From positions 1-64,000 of IMG/VR virus record IMGVR_UViG_3300047375_001083: a stretch of 64,000 bases of DNA; one strand, written 5' to 3'. Made by a program: the position numbers and the translations under genes. Below the pieces are notes generated by a model. It was given only the letters and a program-made list of their open reading frames with translations. It was not told the origin of the DNA and ran no database searches. The stretch comes from a virus. Positions 39,365 to 47,691 of this stretch are shown here, one piece after another; the first letter of the stretch is position 1, and each line of letters starts with the position of its first letter.

Positions 39365-40524
39365 AAATCCCCTAGAAGATCGTCATCCTCATCGCCTCCG
39401 AGATTTGCGAGATCCTCAAGGCTCGGCGCTTCTTCGCTCTTCGCTTTCTTCGGGTCAGCGAGGAACGGCTTAACTTGAGCGAAAATCTGAGAGACGTGAT
39501 CGTCGGTGAGCATATCCTTGAAAGAGTTAAGACCTTGACCTCGAACCTCACCCTCACTCCCCGTCCAAGAGAACCAAGATCCCTTCTTGCTTACCACGCC
39601 TGTCTTAACGCCAAGCTCAAGGACAGTACGGACGTTATCGACACCTTCTCCCGACATCAGATAGAAATCAACTTCCTTGTGCGCCGAGTCAGAAACCTTG
39701 CACTTGTCGAGCTTCGCCCTCACCGCAGTACCGAGTACGGTTTCCACGACCTTTCCTTGCATACCGTCCCACTGTTTTCCTTTCTCTTTTCCGACTACGC
39801 GAAGCATAATCTGAAGGGTCGAGTAGAACGTCCAAGCCTTACCACCTTGAGGGATCTTCTTAGGGCCTGCGAAGGACATTCCCCCGATGGACTCACGGAG
39901 CTGAGAAATGCCTATTATTGCAGTCTCAGAGGATTTGATCTTACTCTTGATCTTAGGGAGGTAGGTGCTCCAAAGACGAGCGTTAAGACCTACGGGCGTA
40001 GGGCCATCGTCATTCTTTTCAAAGACGGCTTTCGGAACAGCCGCGCCCACAGAGTCGATGACGATGAGGTCTACTCCCGCATCAGTCATGGTAAAGATGT
40101 AGCGCAGTCCCGCCTCAAGAGTATCAGGCTGAATCAGGAGAAACTTGGAGGGGTCAGAAACAGGAACACCTAAGACTGAGGCGTATCTATGGTCAACTTC
40201 GTGCTCCCAATCAATATAAACACAAGTACCGCCCTCCGCGCACACCTGAGCGGCAGTCTGAAGCGCGATTGTAGTCTTTCCCGCACCCGCCAAGCCGTAA
40301 AGGTTTGTGATATTTCCTTTCGGTATTCCTGGACATGGGCGCACTCCATGTTCGTTCTCTTTCCCCCCGATGAGATAATCGAGAGCTACTGACCCTGTTG
40401 AAACGTGAGGTCTGCTTTCTTTAAGACTGTTTGGGTCGAGAGAAACAACATGATCCTCTTTCAAAACGCCTGCTACGACTTTTGCCGCCGCCATTAAATC
40501 TGTCTTTCTCTTTCCTTTAGCCAT
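39361..40524 (-). CDS. RecA/UvsX-like recombinase
   Basis: 387 residues. Walker A GLAGAGKTT (about 77-85), the ATP-site Glu region YIDWEHEVD (about 98-106), Walker B DLIVIDSVGAA (about 152-162), and the L2-like loop and Gln region AIIGISQLRES. The C-terminus is acidic (GGDEDDDLLGDL), as in RecA. It forms the presynaptic filament for strand exchange. AAGGAAG precedes the ATG. Single-gene promoter probably at about 40565 (GATATAAGG on minus). Confidence 0.85.
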   Translation of the reverse strand: MAKGKRKTDLMAAAKVVAGVLKEDHVVSLDPNSLKESRPHVSTGSVALDYLIGGKENEHGVRPCPGIPKGNITNLYGLAGAGKTTIALQTAAQVCAEGGTCVYIDWEHEVDHRYASVLGVPVSDPSKFLLIQPDTLEAGLRYIFTMTDAGVDLIVIDSVGAAVPKAVFEKNDDGPTPVGLNARLWSTYLPKIKSKIKSSETAIIGISQLRESIGGMSFAGPKKIPQGGKAWTFYSTLQIMLRVVGKEKGKQWDGMQGKVVETVLGTAVRAKLDKCKVSDSAHKEVDFYLMSGEGVDNVRTVLELGVKTGVVSKKGSWFSWTGSEGEVRGQGLNSFKDMLTDDHVSQIFAQVKPFLADPKKAKSEEAPSLEDLANLGGDEDDDLLGDL

Positions 40525-40607
40525 GTTCTCGGCTTCCTTTCCTCTTAGGGATCAAAGGTGACACACCCTTATATCAGAGTCGTGAGGGCGCACACCGAAT
40601 AAAAAAC

Positions 40608-41258
40608 TTAATCTTCAGACCAACGGAAATATCTGTCGTTTTCCTTGTAGGTTATGCCTTTCCTTTTGGTCTTGCCCGCCTTCTTTCCGCGCACATATTT
40701 CTCATAATCAGTGAATTGCCTACGCTCTAAGTCTGAGAGATCATCTCGGGTGATCGTACCCTCGGTCAGTTGCCAAAACCGACCCGCAGTGCGCCCGACC
40801 CAATAAGCGTCTGCTTGGTGGTGATTCCACCTCTTCGCGCCCTGACCCTCAGTGGCTTCCTTAACCGCGTCCACCATGTCTCCTTTCTGCATCTTCCACC
40901 CTTTCGGTCGATTTAAGAAAGAAGCGGCGTGAGCTTTGACTTGATTGGGCGACAAGTACACCGTGTCACACTTCTCTAGCATGAGAGCTTCGTTAGAGTA
41001 GAGAAAGAGTCCGTACATACCCTCAGAGTAAAGGTCGTTGAAGATGGGTGACTCGATACCTACTCTGAGCGTCTTATCAGGGTGATCTGCTCGTACTTTC
41101 TGAACGACTTCTCGCAGACCTTCTCTGAGAAAGACATACCTCTCAACGAAGACCATGCTCGCTTCTGTAGACATCATTCCTTTGTCTAAGAAGATGCCGT
41201 CATCTTCCATGAGAACCCACCCGAAGTTTCGGAGAGAGGGGTCTAATCCAAGTATCAT
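40608..41258 (-). CDS. RuvC-like Holliday junction resolvase
   Basis: 216 residues from the ATG at 41258 (MILGLDPSLRNFGW), which has AAGGAG upstream. Catalytic acids of the RNase H-like fold: D in GLDPS (5-9), E in GIESPIF (about 75), and HHQADAYWVG (about 130-139) for the closing acidic pair. Basic C-terminus (GKKAGKTKRKG). Would cut four-way junctions made during recombination or before packaging. Confidence 0.8.
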   Translation of the reverse strand: MILGLDPSLRNFGWVLMEDDGIFLDKGMMSTEASMVFVERYVFLREGLREVVQKVRADHPDKTLRVGIESPIFNDLYSEGMYGLFLYSNEALMLEKCDTVYLSPNQVKAHAASFLNRPKGWKMQKGDMVDAVKEATEGQGAKRWNHHQADAYWVGRTAGRFWQLTEGTITRDDLSDLERRQFTDYEKYVRGKKAGKTKRKGITYKENDRYFRWSED

Positions 41259-41325
41259 ATGTAATCTCCTTTCGATAAGTCTTACATCCACATACTGTGT
41301 GTATACTAACTAAGGAGGCTATTTG

Positions 41326-41430
41326 ATGTGTTTTTTATTCTTACTTTTTATCTCTCTGCTCCCTCTGTTCTTCTCAGTGAAAATAGAGAGTCCTGAGTAC
41401 AAAGCAGAGCGATGGTACGAGAGATATTAG
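41326..41430 (+). CDS. 34-residue membrane peptide
   Basis: Starts MCFLFLLFISLLPLFFSVKI and ends ERWYERY. One hydrophobic helix and a charged tail. An optimal AAGGAGG site lies 8 bases upstream, and TATACT (41304-41309 region) lies further up, so it seems independently expressed. It is the only plus-strand gene in the 30.9-45.2 kb minus block. Its stop overlaps the end of the minus-strand methyltransferase fragment. Confidence 0.6.
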   Translation: MCFLFLLFISLLPLFFSVKIESPEYKAERWYERY

Positions 41431-42128
41431 AAGAGGTCGAAGATGGAAAGAGTCCTCCCCTCTTTCTCTTCGGTCTTTCCTACCTCTGCTTCAGAGTTAA
41501 CCTCAGTGCCTATGGGCATCCAATACCGAATACGCGCCTCGCAGATTTTAGCGTACTCAGGCTGAAGCTCTATCCCCACAAAGCAATGCCCTAAACGAGA
41601 CATCGCAATGCCTGTCGTACCCGAGCCTAAGAATGGGTCTACAACAGTGGAGTTGGGTGGGGTGTCTCTAGCGCACCACTCCATGATAGAAATGGGCTTC
41701 ACTGTAGGATGTGTGTTAGCTCGCGCCCCCTCTTTCTCAGGTGTTAATCCCGATTCTCTTTCTGAACGGCTCGCTTTTGACGTGTAATAAAAGCTCTCAG
41801 CGTCTTCTGCTACAAAGATTGCATCTCGAACCTCACATCCAATGTCCTCTAACTCTATGACACCCTTATGTCCGATTAGGGTGTCTTCGCTTGGGATTAG
41901 CACGATGTGGGCGCCAGGTTTAAGTATTGAGAAAATAAGCTCCGCCTCTTTCTCAGTGGGTTCGGAAAGTAATATTAATCCATGAACAGAGGGCTTATAG
42001 GTTGGGATTATCCCACTGTTGTCTAGATACTTATCATAGTCTATTTCTGAAGGCTTTGAGACGAGAACTAAAGCGTCCTCAATCGGAGGGGTTATCATCG
42101 CTAGGAAATAGTCGATCATTTCTTTCAT
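41427..42128 (-). CDS. DNA methyltransferase fragment with SAM-binding half
   Basis: 233 residues. The C-terminal half HPTVKPISIMEWCAR, then VVDPFLGSGTTGIAMSRLG and FVGIELQPEYAKICEARI, is the motif X / motif I block of beta-class N6-adenine or N4-cytosine methyltransferases. The N-terminal half has no DPPY or SPPY; the expected place reads LILLSEPTEKE. It cannot be catalytic alone. The DPPY half is in the gene at 42809. Overlaps dCMP deaminase by ATGA. Confidence 0.7.
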   Translation of the reverse strand: MKEMIDYFLAMITPPIEDALVLVSKPSEIDYDKYLDNSGIIPTYKPSVHGLILLSEPTEKEAELIFSILKPGAHIVLIPSEDTLIGHKGVIELEDIGCEVRDAIFVAEDAESFYYTSKASRSERESGLTPEKEGARANTHPTVKPISIMEWCARDTPPNSTVVDPFLGSGTTGIAMSRLGHCFVGIELQPEYAKICEARIRYWMPIGTEVNSEAEVGKTEEKEGRTLSIFDLF

Positions 42129-42601
42129 GGGTCTTCCTCTGTGGTAGGCAGTGCTTCGAGTGAGATGCCATTATTCTTGAGATATTCAAGACCCTCTATG
42201 TGATCTCCCGAAGATAGGTTGGGGGCGAATAGTTTCTCAATACCAGCATGATGTATCGCTTTCGCGCACATCAGGCATGGGTCGCAGTTGGCGATAAGCC
42301 ATTTTCCAAGTGTAGATTGCCCTACCCTTGAAGCATTAAGTATTGCGTTCATTTCTGCGTGGTGACATCCGACATCGTTTCTCGTCCCGCTCGGGATAGC
42401 CATCTCTTCGCGTTCACAGAGATACTCCCCACCGCAGTATCTTTTGTCTGATCCTCTAGGAGTGCCGTTGTAACCCTCGCTGATTACCACATTAGTCTGA
42501 GGGTCAATGATAAGAGCACCCACTTTCCTACGAGGGCATGGAGAGTTTGAGGATATCAAATCGCACTGAGCGACTCTTACTCTAAGATGCTTAGGGTTCA
42601 T
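42125..42601 (-). CDS. dCMP deaminase
   Basis: 158 residues. Zinc and catalytic motif CHHAEMNAI (H-A-E, about 80-88) and CDPCLMCAKAIHHAGI (P-C-x2-C, about 106-121). The Cys-rich insertion (YCGGEYLCERE) is typical of phage deaminases. Converts dCMP to dUMP for thymidylate synthesis. Part of the ATGA-linked chain 42816-41427. Confidence 0.9.
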   Translation of the reverse strand: MNPKHLRVRVAQCDLISSNSPCPRRKVGALIIDPQTNVVISEGYNGTPRGSDKRYCGGEYLCEREEMAIPSGTRNDVGCHHAEMNAILNASRVGQSTLGKWLIANCDPCLMCAKAIHHAGIEKLFAPNLSSGDHIEGLEYLKNNGISLEALPTTEEDP

Positions 42602-42816
42602 TGTTTTCTGCGCTCAATTTCTCTCTGTAGATACCAAACGGCTTTACTGAGGTCTTCAGTGGCTTTCTCTGAAGGTTTCTTTCCCGCTCTCAAGATGTAC
42701 TTGACCGCAGACCCTAAAGAAAAGTTGAGGCGGAAAGCCTCTATCACGTCGATGGCTTCGATGCGCTCACTCTGATAGTGGTCAGGGTGGTCTACTTTCT
42801 CGTACTCTTTACTCAT
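42598..42816 (-). CDS. DUF3310-family protein
   Basis: 72 residues covering the whole family domain: VDHPDHYQSERIEAIDVIEA, NFSLGSAVKYILRAGKK and EDLSKAVWYLQREI. Common in phages, often annotated nucleotide kinase but without a P-loop; function not established. Overlaps both neighbours. Confidence 0.85.
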   Translation of the reverse strand: MSKEYEKVDHPDHYQSERIEAIDVIEAFRLNFSLGSAVKYILRAGKKPSEKATEDLSKAVWYLQREIERRKQ

Positions 42817-43390
42817 GTTTTTCTTTCTTAATCCCTACACACACAGGCTCCCATGAGGGTTTGAGCGCAGTCCCCCAACCTTCCCAAGTCTTTGCCTCTT
42901 CTGTGACGAGAGCTCTCACAGGTAAGTCTACTACTTTCTGAACAATACCCACAGCGCCTCTTCCGATCCCTCCGTAGCCTTGAGAGTCTTCCACTGAAAC
43001 CCCCTTAGAGTAACCGACTATATCACCTTCTACACCCGCTCTCTTTTCAAACTGTTTCGAGAGGCTATGTGACTTTGGGAAGCCTGATCCGTAAGTCCAT
43101 GCTTCTACCCGTAACTCTGAGAAGCCTATTTCTTCCATCATCGCTATCAGATGATGGAAAGTCCTTGTGCCTGAGAAAGCCTTGAGGACTCCACTTGACT
43201 TAAGAACTCTGTGGGCTTCAGTTAGCCAAGCTCTATGCCATTCTCTCTGCTGACTACCGTCACCGATGTCATCCCATCCTTTAGACATAAACTTAAGTCC
43301 ATAAGGAGGGTCGCAGATGATTGCGTCAACTGAGTTATCTTCTAGGTCTTTGAGGCGATCTACACAATCACCTATCTTTATTTCTATCAT
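42809..43390 (-). CDS. DNA methyltransferase fragment with DPPY half
   Basis: 193 residues. GDCVDRLKDLEDNSVDAIIC followed by DPPYGLKFMSKGWDD (motif IV), then RVLKSSGVLKAFSGTRTFHH, YGSGFPKSHSLSK and GWGTALKPSWEPVCVGIKK. In whole phage enzymes of this type that last stretch runs on into RKPLEGTVAEN; here it stops at EKHE. The continuation is a separate upstream ORF (43387). Needs the SAM-binding piece (41427) for activity. Confidence 0.75.
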   Translation of the reverse strand: MIEIKIGDCVDRLKDLEDNSVDAIICDPPYGLKFMSKGWDDIGDGSQQREWHRAWLTEAHRVLKSSGVLKAFSGTRTFHHLIAMMEEIGFSELRVEAWTYGSGFPKSHSLSKQFEKRAGVEGDIVGYSKGVSVEDSQGYGGIGRGAVGIVQKVVDLPVRALVTEEAKTWEGWGTALKPSWEPVCVGIKKEKHE

Positions 43391-43707
43391 TGGTCATTAT
43401 CTTTCTTGAACTGCTTAAAAAAATTTGACCCTTCACATTTGATATTACTAGTTAAGAAGAAGTTAGCAGGCCATCTGCCCTTTTCTTTATACATCTGTAT
43501 GTCAGAACCAACTTGCGCGACATGACCAGACCACCCGCTCTCTTTGTAGGAAGCTGTTTGCTGTCTTTGTCGGGCTTTGAAATTGATGCTTTCGTTATCA
43601 TCAAAAGAAACTCTAGTGGCATCTATATTAATCGCCCCACATCCATGTTTAAGGGTGTTTTCAGCTACTGTCCCCTCTAAGGGTTTTCTAAGTAATGTGA
43701 TGATCAT
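43387..43707 (-). CDS. DNA methyltransferase fragment, middle part
   Basis: 106 residues. LLRKPLEGTVAENTLKHGCG, AINIDATRV and GRWPANFFLTSN are the central part of the same methyltransferase type (RKPLEGTVAENV..NIDG..GRWPAN in intact enzymes). It is encoded before the DPPY half, so the gene order is permuted. ATGA overlap on both sides. Not active alone. Confidence 0.7.
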   Translation of the reverse strand: MIITLLRKPLEGTVAENTLKHGCGAINIDATRVSFDDNESINFKARQRQQTASYKESGWSGHVAQVGSDIQMYKEKGRWPANFFLTSNIKCEGSNFFKQFKKDNDQ

Positions 43708-43811
43708 TTCTTAATCCTTATACATAGAGGATCACAGATGATTGCGCCCACAGAGTTATCCTCTAGACCCTTGAGTCTTTCTGTGCCGTTATCTATCTTT
43801 ATTTCTATCAT
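43704..43811 (-). pseudogene. Internally deleted copy of the methyltransferase N-terminus
   Basis: A 35-residue ORF: MIEIKIDNGTERLKGLEDNS, then VGAIICDP, joined straight to LCIRIKK. The first part matches residues 1-28 of the 42809 product (MIEIKIGDCVDRLKDLEDNS), and the end matches its VCVGIKK near the C-terminus. About 150 residues were lost between CDP and the IKK end. It runs by ATGA into the 43387 fragment, to which an intact N-half must once have been fused. Confidence 0.75.
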
Positions 43812-45179
43812 TTACTTCCCCTTAATAATCTTAGCAACTGAACAAAGCGTGGTGGCTACTGAAAAGCTTTTCCGAACCAACGAGAGAGCTCTTTCTGTCG
43901 GGAATGGATCTCTTAATCGAGGAGAAAGAGATTTAGCACTCTCTAGGTTAGCGATGTTGTTGTTGAGCGCGACTACTCTAAGCGGAGCTAACAAAGCTCG
44001 GTCAACAATAGGGTGTACCCCCTGTATTTCTGAAAGAATTGGGATAACACCCTCCACGCAACCTCCTTGTAACATCATACCCATAGAGGTGATCGCCTTT
44101 TCTGCCTTATTCCTATTCACGCGCCCCTCTGCTTCAGTCACCCCTCCCACTTTCAAGCGAATAAGAGTTCCTCCGAGCATGGACGCCCTCTTTCTCCACA
44201 AGTCCCTTGTGTGCGCGTGAGGTGACTGACTCGCCTCATGTAGAAGCTGACTGATTCTCTGCGCGGTGCATTCAGCGTGATCATCATAAGGTTCTATGAT
44301 GATCTCATTAGGCTTGAGAGTTACTTCTCTCGCTGAGCCGTACATCTCTAAGCCGTATTCAGAGTATACCATAGGGTCGTAGAGCGTCCCTCCTGTGAAA
44401 GAGGCGATATCCTCTAACCAACCGCGCCCCCATGAGACTAGAGGGGCTTCAACACCGTATACTTCAACGACACCACCATCTCTGTTCTTCTTAATAGTGG
44501 CGAGTGCTTCCCCCCTGATCATCGGGGCAACAATCAGAAGAGGTCTATTTGGGAAAGAACCCATGAGCTCTAAGGGCTCAGCTATATCTTGGAAAGAAGA
44601 TAGCCTCTTAGGGATTAGAGCTACCATAGCGCCCTTGAGAGAGACTTGCTCTGACACGCCCATTGAGCGCACTTCAGAGTATAGACTCTCGGACTCAACG
44701 ACTTCACACCCAATACCTTCGTATTTCTCAAGGGATATATGAGACTCCGCTCCTGATAGAAAAACCGCATCGGCGAGTCTCTCAGCAAAGGGCAAGTCTT
44801 GAGCTAGGCTGACGAGATCATTTCTTCCTGCGCCCCTCGATCTTGAGATAATCTGAGCTTCTATTTCAGGGAGGTGGCTGAGCACTTCCCTCGTAAGATC
44901 AGGATGCCCACCATGTTTGTGTTTGGCTAAACTTCTGATGAGAGAAATAGCGAGAAAGCAACCTAGCTTCCCTCCATCACCCTCGCCAATGATCTCTAAG
45001 AATGCTTTTTGTACGAAATGGTGTCGAGGAGTCCATTGATTGACTGTAGACTTGGCTGATAAGTTAGTGAAAACTTGCCCATTTCTACAGATCGCGACAG
45101 TTTTCCCACTAGAGGCGTGGGAGCAGACTAGGAGAGCTGATATTTCTTCAATGTCGGGTATAAATAAACGGAAGCTCAT
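43812..45179 (-). CDS. Divergent GroEL-like chaperonin
   Basis: 455 residues against about 548 in E. coli GroEL. Clear matches: GEGDGG (66-70; GroEL GDGTTT), RPLLIVAPMIRGEALATIKK (212-231; apical [20 protein letters not shown]), YGVEAP...WLEDIASFTGGTL (241-266), and WRKRASMLGGTLIRLKVGGV then TEAEG (328-352). D68 matches Asp87, but the Thr residues after it are G-K-L. Gapless alignment places K361 at Asp398, the ATP-hydrolysing residue. The C-terminal GGM tail is missing. It may form a ring with altered ATP use or act with host GroEL (inference). Confidence 0.8.
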   Translation of the reverse strand: MSFRLFIPDIEEISALLVCSHASSGKTVAICRNGQVFTNLSAKSTVNQWTPRHHFVQKAFLEIIGEGDGGKLGCFLAISLIRSLAKHKHGGHPDLTREVLSHLPEIEAQIISRSRGAGRNDLVSLAQDLPFAERLADAVFLSGAESHISLEKYEGIGCEVVESESLYSEVRSMGVSEQVSLKGAMVALIPKRLSSFQDIAEPLELMGSFPNRPLLIVAPMIRGEALATIKKNRDGGVVEVYGVEAPLVSWGRGWLEDIASFTGGTLYDPMVYSEYGLEMYGSAREVTLKPNEIIIEPYDDHAECTAQRISQLLHEASQSPHAHTRDLWRKRASMLGGTLIRLKVGGVTEAEGRVNRNKAEKAITSMGMMLQGGCVEGVIPILSEIQGVHPIVDRALLAPLRVVALNNNIANLESAKSLSPRLRDPFPTERALSLVRKSFSVATTLCSVAKIIKGK

Positions 45180-45228
45180 TGCTTTCCTCTCTCAATAACC
45201 TTCTTTAAGAAAGAAAAGAGGTCATTTT

Positions 45229-46179
45229 ATGTCAAGTTTGATCACACAGACGAAAAAGAGTGCTTGCACTTACAATCTGAAAGCATCTTCAAGTGTCGGT
45301 TGGGGCGGTTCTATCCCCTGTGGTGCTATAGAAGCATATCCGAATCTCGACGCGCCTTATGACTCAGTAGAGTTCGCTTTAGCGGTTGAGTCTTTCCAAG
45401 AAGACACCTACGGCTCAGGTAGTCAAGTAGATGGTAAGATGGGGCGCGGAACATGGTCAGTTCTCCTTAAGAAATTCGATCACGTTGACGATACCCAACC
45501 CTTTTGGACACTGAACGACAGGCGCATCAACGTAGAGATTGATGGAGACGTTCATACTATCAACTTCGATCAGAGTGGTGGTCTTGATCTCCACCGCTTT
45601 GGTCACTTCTCTTCTAGAAACGGCAGAAAGCCTACGTTCATCGTCGTGCATTGGGGAGGGCTCGACCCCACACACTGTCATAGGATATTCTCAAACCCTG
45701 ACAGAAAGGTTTCTAGTCATGCGGGTATCGGACTTAGCCCTAGCGGAGATCCTACGATTTATCAGTATCTCGACCTCAACCACAAGTCGTGGCATGGAGG
45801 TTGGTCAAACTCTTATTCAGTAGGGATCGACATCTGTCAGCAACCTAGCCTGAAGTGGAAAGACCACTACACTAAAAAAGGCTACAATCTTTCAGTGGAA
45901 GAGAACACAACAGGGCGCGGAGACAAGAAGGTCTTGACGCTTGACCCAAGAGTCGCGCTCGCAGTTCGTGAGGCGATTAAGTCTCTCTGCGACGTGCTCG
46001 ACATCCCTTATCAGTGTCCTCGCGGTGTGGACGGTCAGTCCTACGAGGGAGATTTCTATCATGGAGTCATGGATAAGAGTTACATGACGAGTTCTTTTAC
46101 AGGCGTTGTAGGACATCACCATATCACCGCTAACAAGTGGGATTGTGCCTGTTGGTGGAGTCAGATTTGGGAGGACTAG
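45229..46179 (+). CDS. Peptidoglycan amidase with peptidoglycan-binding domain
   Basis: 316 residues. Residues about 40-90 (SVEFALAVESFQEDTYGSGS ... GKMGRGTWSVLLKKF) are a PG_binding_1-type domain. Residues about 135-310 form an Amidase_2 / PGRP domain: FIVVHWGG, KSWHGGWSNSYSVGIDI and VVGHHHITANKWDCACWW give the His-His-Cys zinc site. Cleaves the MurNAc to L-Ala bond: endolysin, or virion-borne if part of the tail. No signal peptide. Divergent from the chaperonin across 49 bases. Confidence 0.85.
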   Translation: MSSLITQTKKSACTYNLKASSSVGWGGSIPCGAIEAYPNLDAPYDSVEFALAVESFQEDTYGSGSQVDGKMGRGTWSVLLKKFDHVDDTQPFWTLNDRRINVEIDGDVHTINFDQSGGLDLHRFGHFSSRNGRKPTFIVVHWGGLDPTHCHRIFSNPDRKVSSHAGIGLSPSGDPTIYQYLDLNHKSWHGGWSNSYSVGIDICQQPSLKWKDHYTKKGYNLSVEENTTGRGDKKVLTLDPRVALAVREAIKSLCDVLDIPYQCPRGVDGQSYEGDFYHGVMDKSYMTSSFTGVVGHHHITANKWDCACWWSQIWED

Positions 46180-46619
46180 ACACCCTTTCTTTCGAGGCTT
46201 ACAGCCTCTATTCTCAGGGCATGACATACCGAGAGATCGCGTATGCTTTGGGCATTAAGAAAGAAAGAGTGAGGTATCAGGTCGTCAAGTACGCGAGAAA
46301 GACGAGCGCACCCTATCCTTTGCCTACTAGAAAATACAACGGAGACTACCTTCATGCGCTTTTTATGAACGGCATGAGCGTTCGGGATATTTCTCAGCTT
46401 GTAGGGCTTCACAAAGACAAGGTTTACTATCGAATCAGAAGATATTGTGAGGACAAGAGCCTACCTAACCCTTTCATAGACAAGAGAGCGGAGTTCGCTT
46501 ACAAGTTAAGAAAGAAAAATGGCTGGTCTTATGAAAAGATCGCCAAAATAGCGGGCTTTACTGACAGGTCTAACTGTTACCGCGCTGTCAAGAGACATAG
46601 AAAGAGACTTGAAGAGTAG
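46167..46619 (+). CDS. DNA-binding protein with three helix-turn-helix repeats
   Basis: 150 residues from a TTG at 46167, where GGTGGAG lies at the right distance; a GTG at 46137 would overlap the amidase further. HTH units: MTYREIAYALGIKKERVRYQ, MSVRDISQLVGLHKDKVYYR and WSYEKIAKIAGFTDRSNCYR. Each ends in an R-rich patch. Same architecture as the 15582 product. Likely regulator. Confidence 0.65.
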   Translation: MGGLDTLSFEAYSLYSQGMTYREIAYALGIKKERVRYQVVKYARKTSAPYPLPTRKYNGDYLHALFMNGMSVRDISQLVGLHKDKVYYRIRRYCEDKSLPNPFIDKRAEFAYKLRKKNGWSYEKIAKIAGFTDRSNCYRAVKRHRKRLEE

Positions 46620-46667
46620 TACCTCGTTTATAGTCAGCTCTTTCTGAAGAGCTAAAGGAGAACGGTT

Positions 46668-47645
46668 ATGAACCCTATAAAAGCAGATAAGATTCAGTTC
46701 GGTAGTCTAGCGAGCCATCCCAACATCCAAAGAGACACAACCTCTAGCCTAGTGTTTTACGACACAAGTGTCGGGAGCATTTCGCTTAAGGCTCTTGTAG
46801 GGGAAAGAGCCGTCGATGACGTGGTTTCTGTCTCTAAGAGTAATCAGGGAGCTGACTTCAATAGCGTACAGGAAGCCATTGACTTCCTCCCTCAAAGTGG
46901 GGGCGTGGTTGTCGTTTATCAAGGCACTTACTCTGAGTCACTCTCTATCTCTAAGCCTGTGGTGATGTTCTCAAGGGGAGAGGTGGTTATAGACTCAACG
47001 GACGCGCCCTGTATCACCCTCTCAGATGCTTCGTTGAAAGGTTATAATCTGAGTCTTGTGATCAGGGATCTCGTCGGTAACAATAACCCTTCGATCATTG
47101 AAGTTACCGCGCAAGACACAACGCAATCCATCGAGCTTGTCGGCTGTTCTCTTGACACGACTGATCACCCCGATTCTTCTTTCTTAAGCTCGTCTAAGGT
47201 GAGCGTACTCGCGTCAGGATGTTCTTTCTCAGGGCAAGGTTCTATCTCTGTTTCTGAGGCGAGTCATTTAGAGGTAGTAGGCGCTCGCGCGCCCGACATC
47301 ACTCTCGTCGATATGATCAGTCAGAGTTTCGTTTCTGTGTCGAGCGTTCTTGATGTGGCGCTGACTAACTCTAATCTCTACTTGAGTGGGAACGCCAATA
47401 CTTGTGTTGGCGATGTCGGAAGCACGCTGAAGCAGAGTGTCGTGAGCGGATCTTCAGACTTTGACAATGAAGCGGAGAAAGAAATCTCTCTCCCATGTCC
47501 TTTGGAGGGCGCGGAGTACACGATCTCAGTACAGCCCTCATCACAAGGTGTTATGCCTTCAATATCTAATCAGACTAATCAGGGATTCACGTTGACCTAC
47601 GGGAATCCGATTGACGAGACGATAAGGTGGTCAGCTCTCTCCTAA
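46668..47645 (+). CDS. Beta-helix spike-like structural protein
   Basis: 325 residues. AIDFLPQSGGVVVVYQGTYS and ESLSISKPVVMFSRGEVVID (about 65-105) open a right-handed parallel beta helix of the pectate-lyase kind. Ser/Val-rich coils follow to about 250. The C-terminus YTISVQPSSQGVMPSISNQT ... IRWSALS looks like a structural domain. Tail spike or baseplate-fibre role inferred. TTTATA at 46627 is a promoter candidate; AAAGGAGAACGG is the ribosome binding site. Confidence 0.65.
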   Translation: MNPIKADKIQFGSLASHPNIQRDTTSSLVFYDTSVGSISLKALVGERAVDDVVSVSKSNQGADFNSVQEAIDFLPQSGGVVVVYQGTYSESLSISKPVVMFSRGEVVIDSTDAPCITLSDASLKGYNLSLVIRDLVGNNNPSIIEVTAQDTTQSIELVGCSLDTTDHPDSSFLSSSKVSVLASGCSFSGQGSISVSEASHLEVVGARAPDITLVDMISQSFVSVSSVLDVALTNSNLYLSGNANTCVGDVGSTLKQSVVSGSSDFDNEAEKEISLPCPLEGAEYTISVQPSSQGVMPSISNQTNQGFTLTYGNPIDETIRWSALS

Positions 47646-47649
47646 TCCT

Positions 47650-47659
47650 ATATGAGTAG
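47650..47659 (+). promoter_or_regulatory. ATATGAGTAG element upstream of the clamp loader gene
   Basis: Second copy of the element at 36129, ending 33 bases before the ATG, as at the other site. Confidence 0.35.
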
Positions 47660-47691
47660 GGGTGTTAAACCTATGCTGTTAAGAGGAAGAG

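Noticed and set aside
43738-44742. Plus-strand ORFs of 160 and 115 codons over the chaperonin gene
   Set aside because: Antisense to a gene with long GroEL similarity; no ribosome binding sites.
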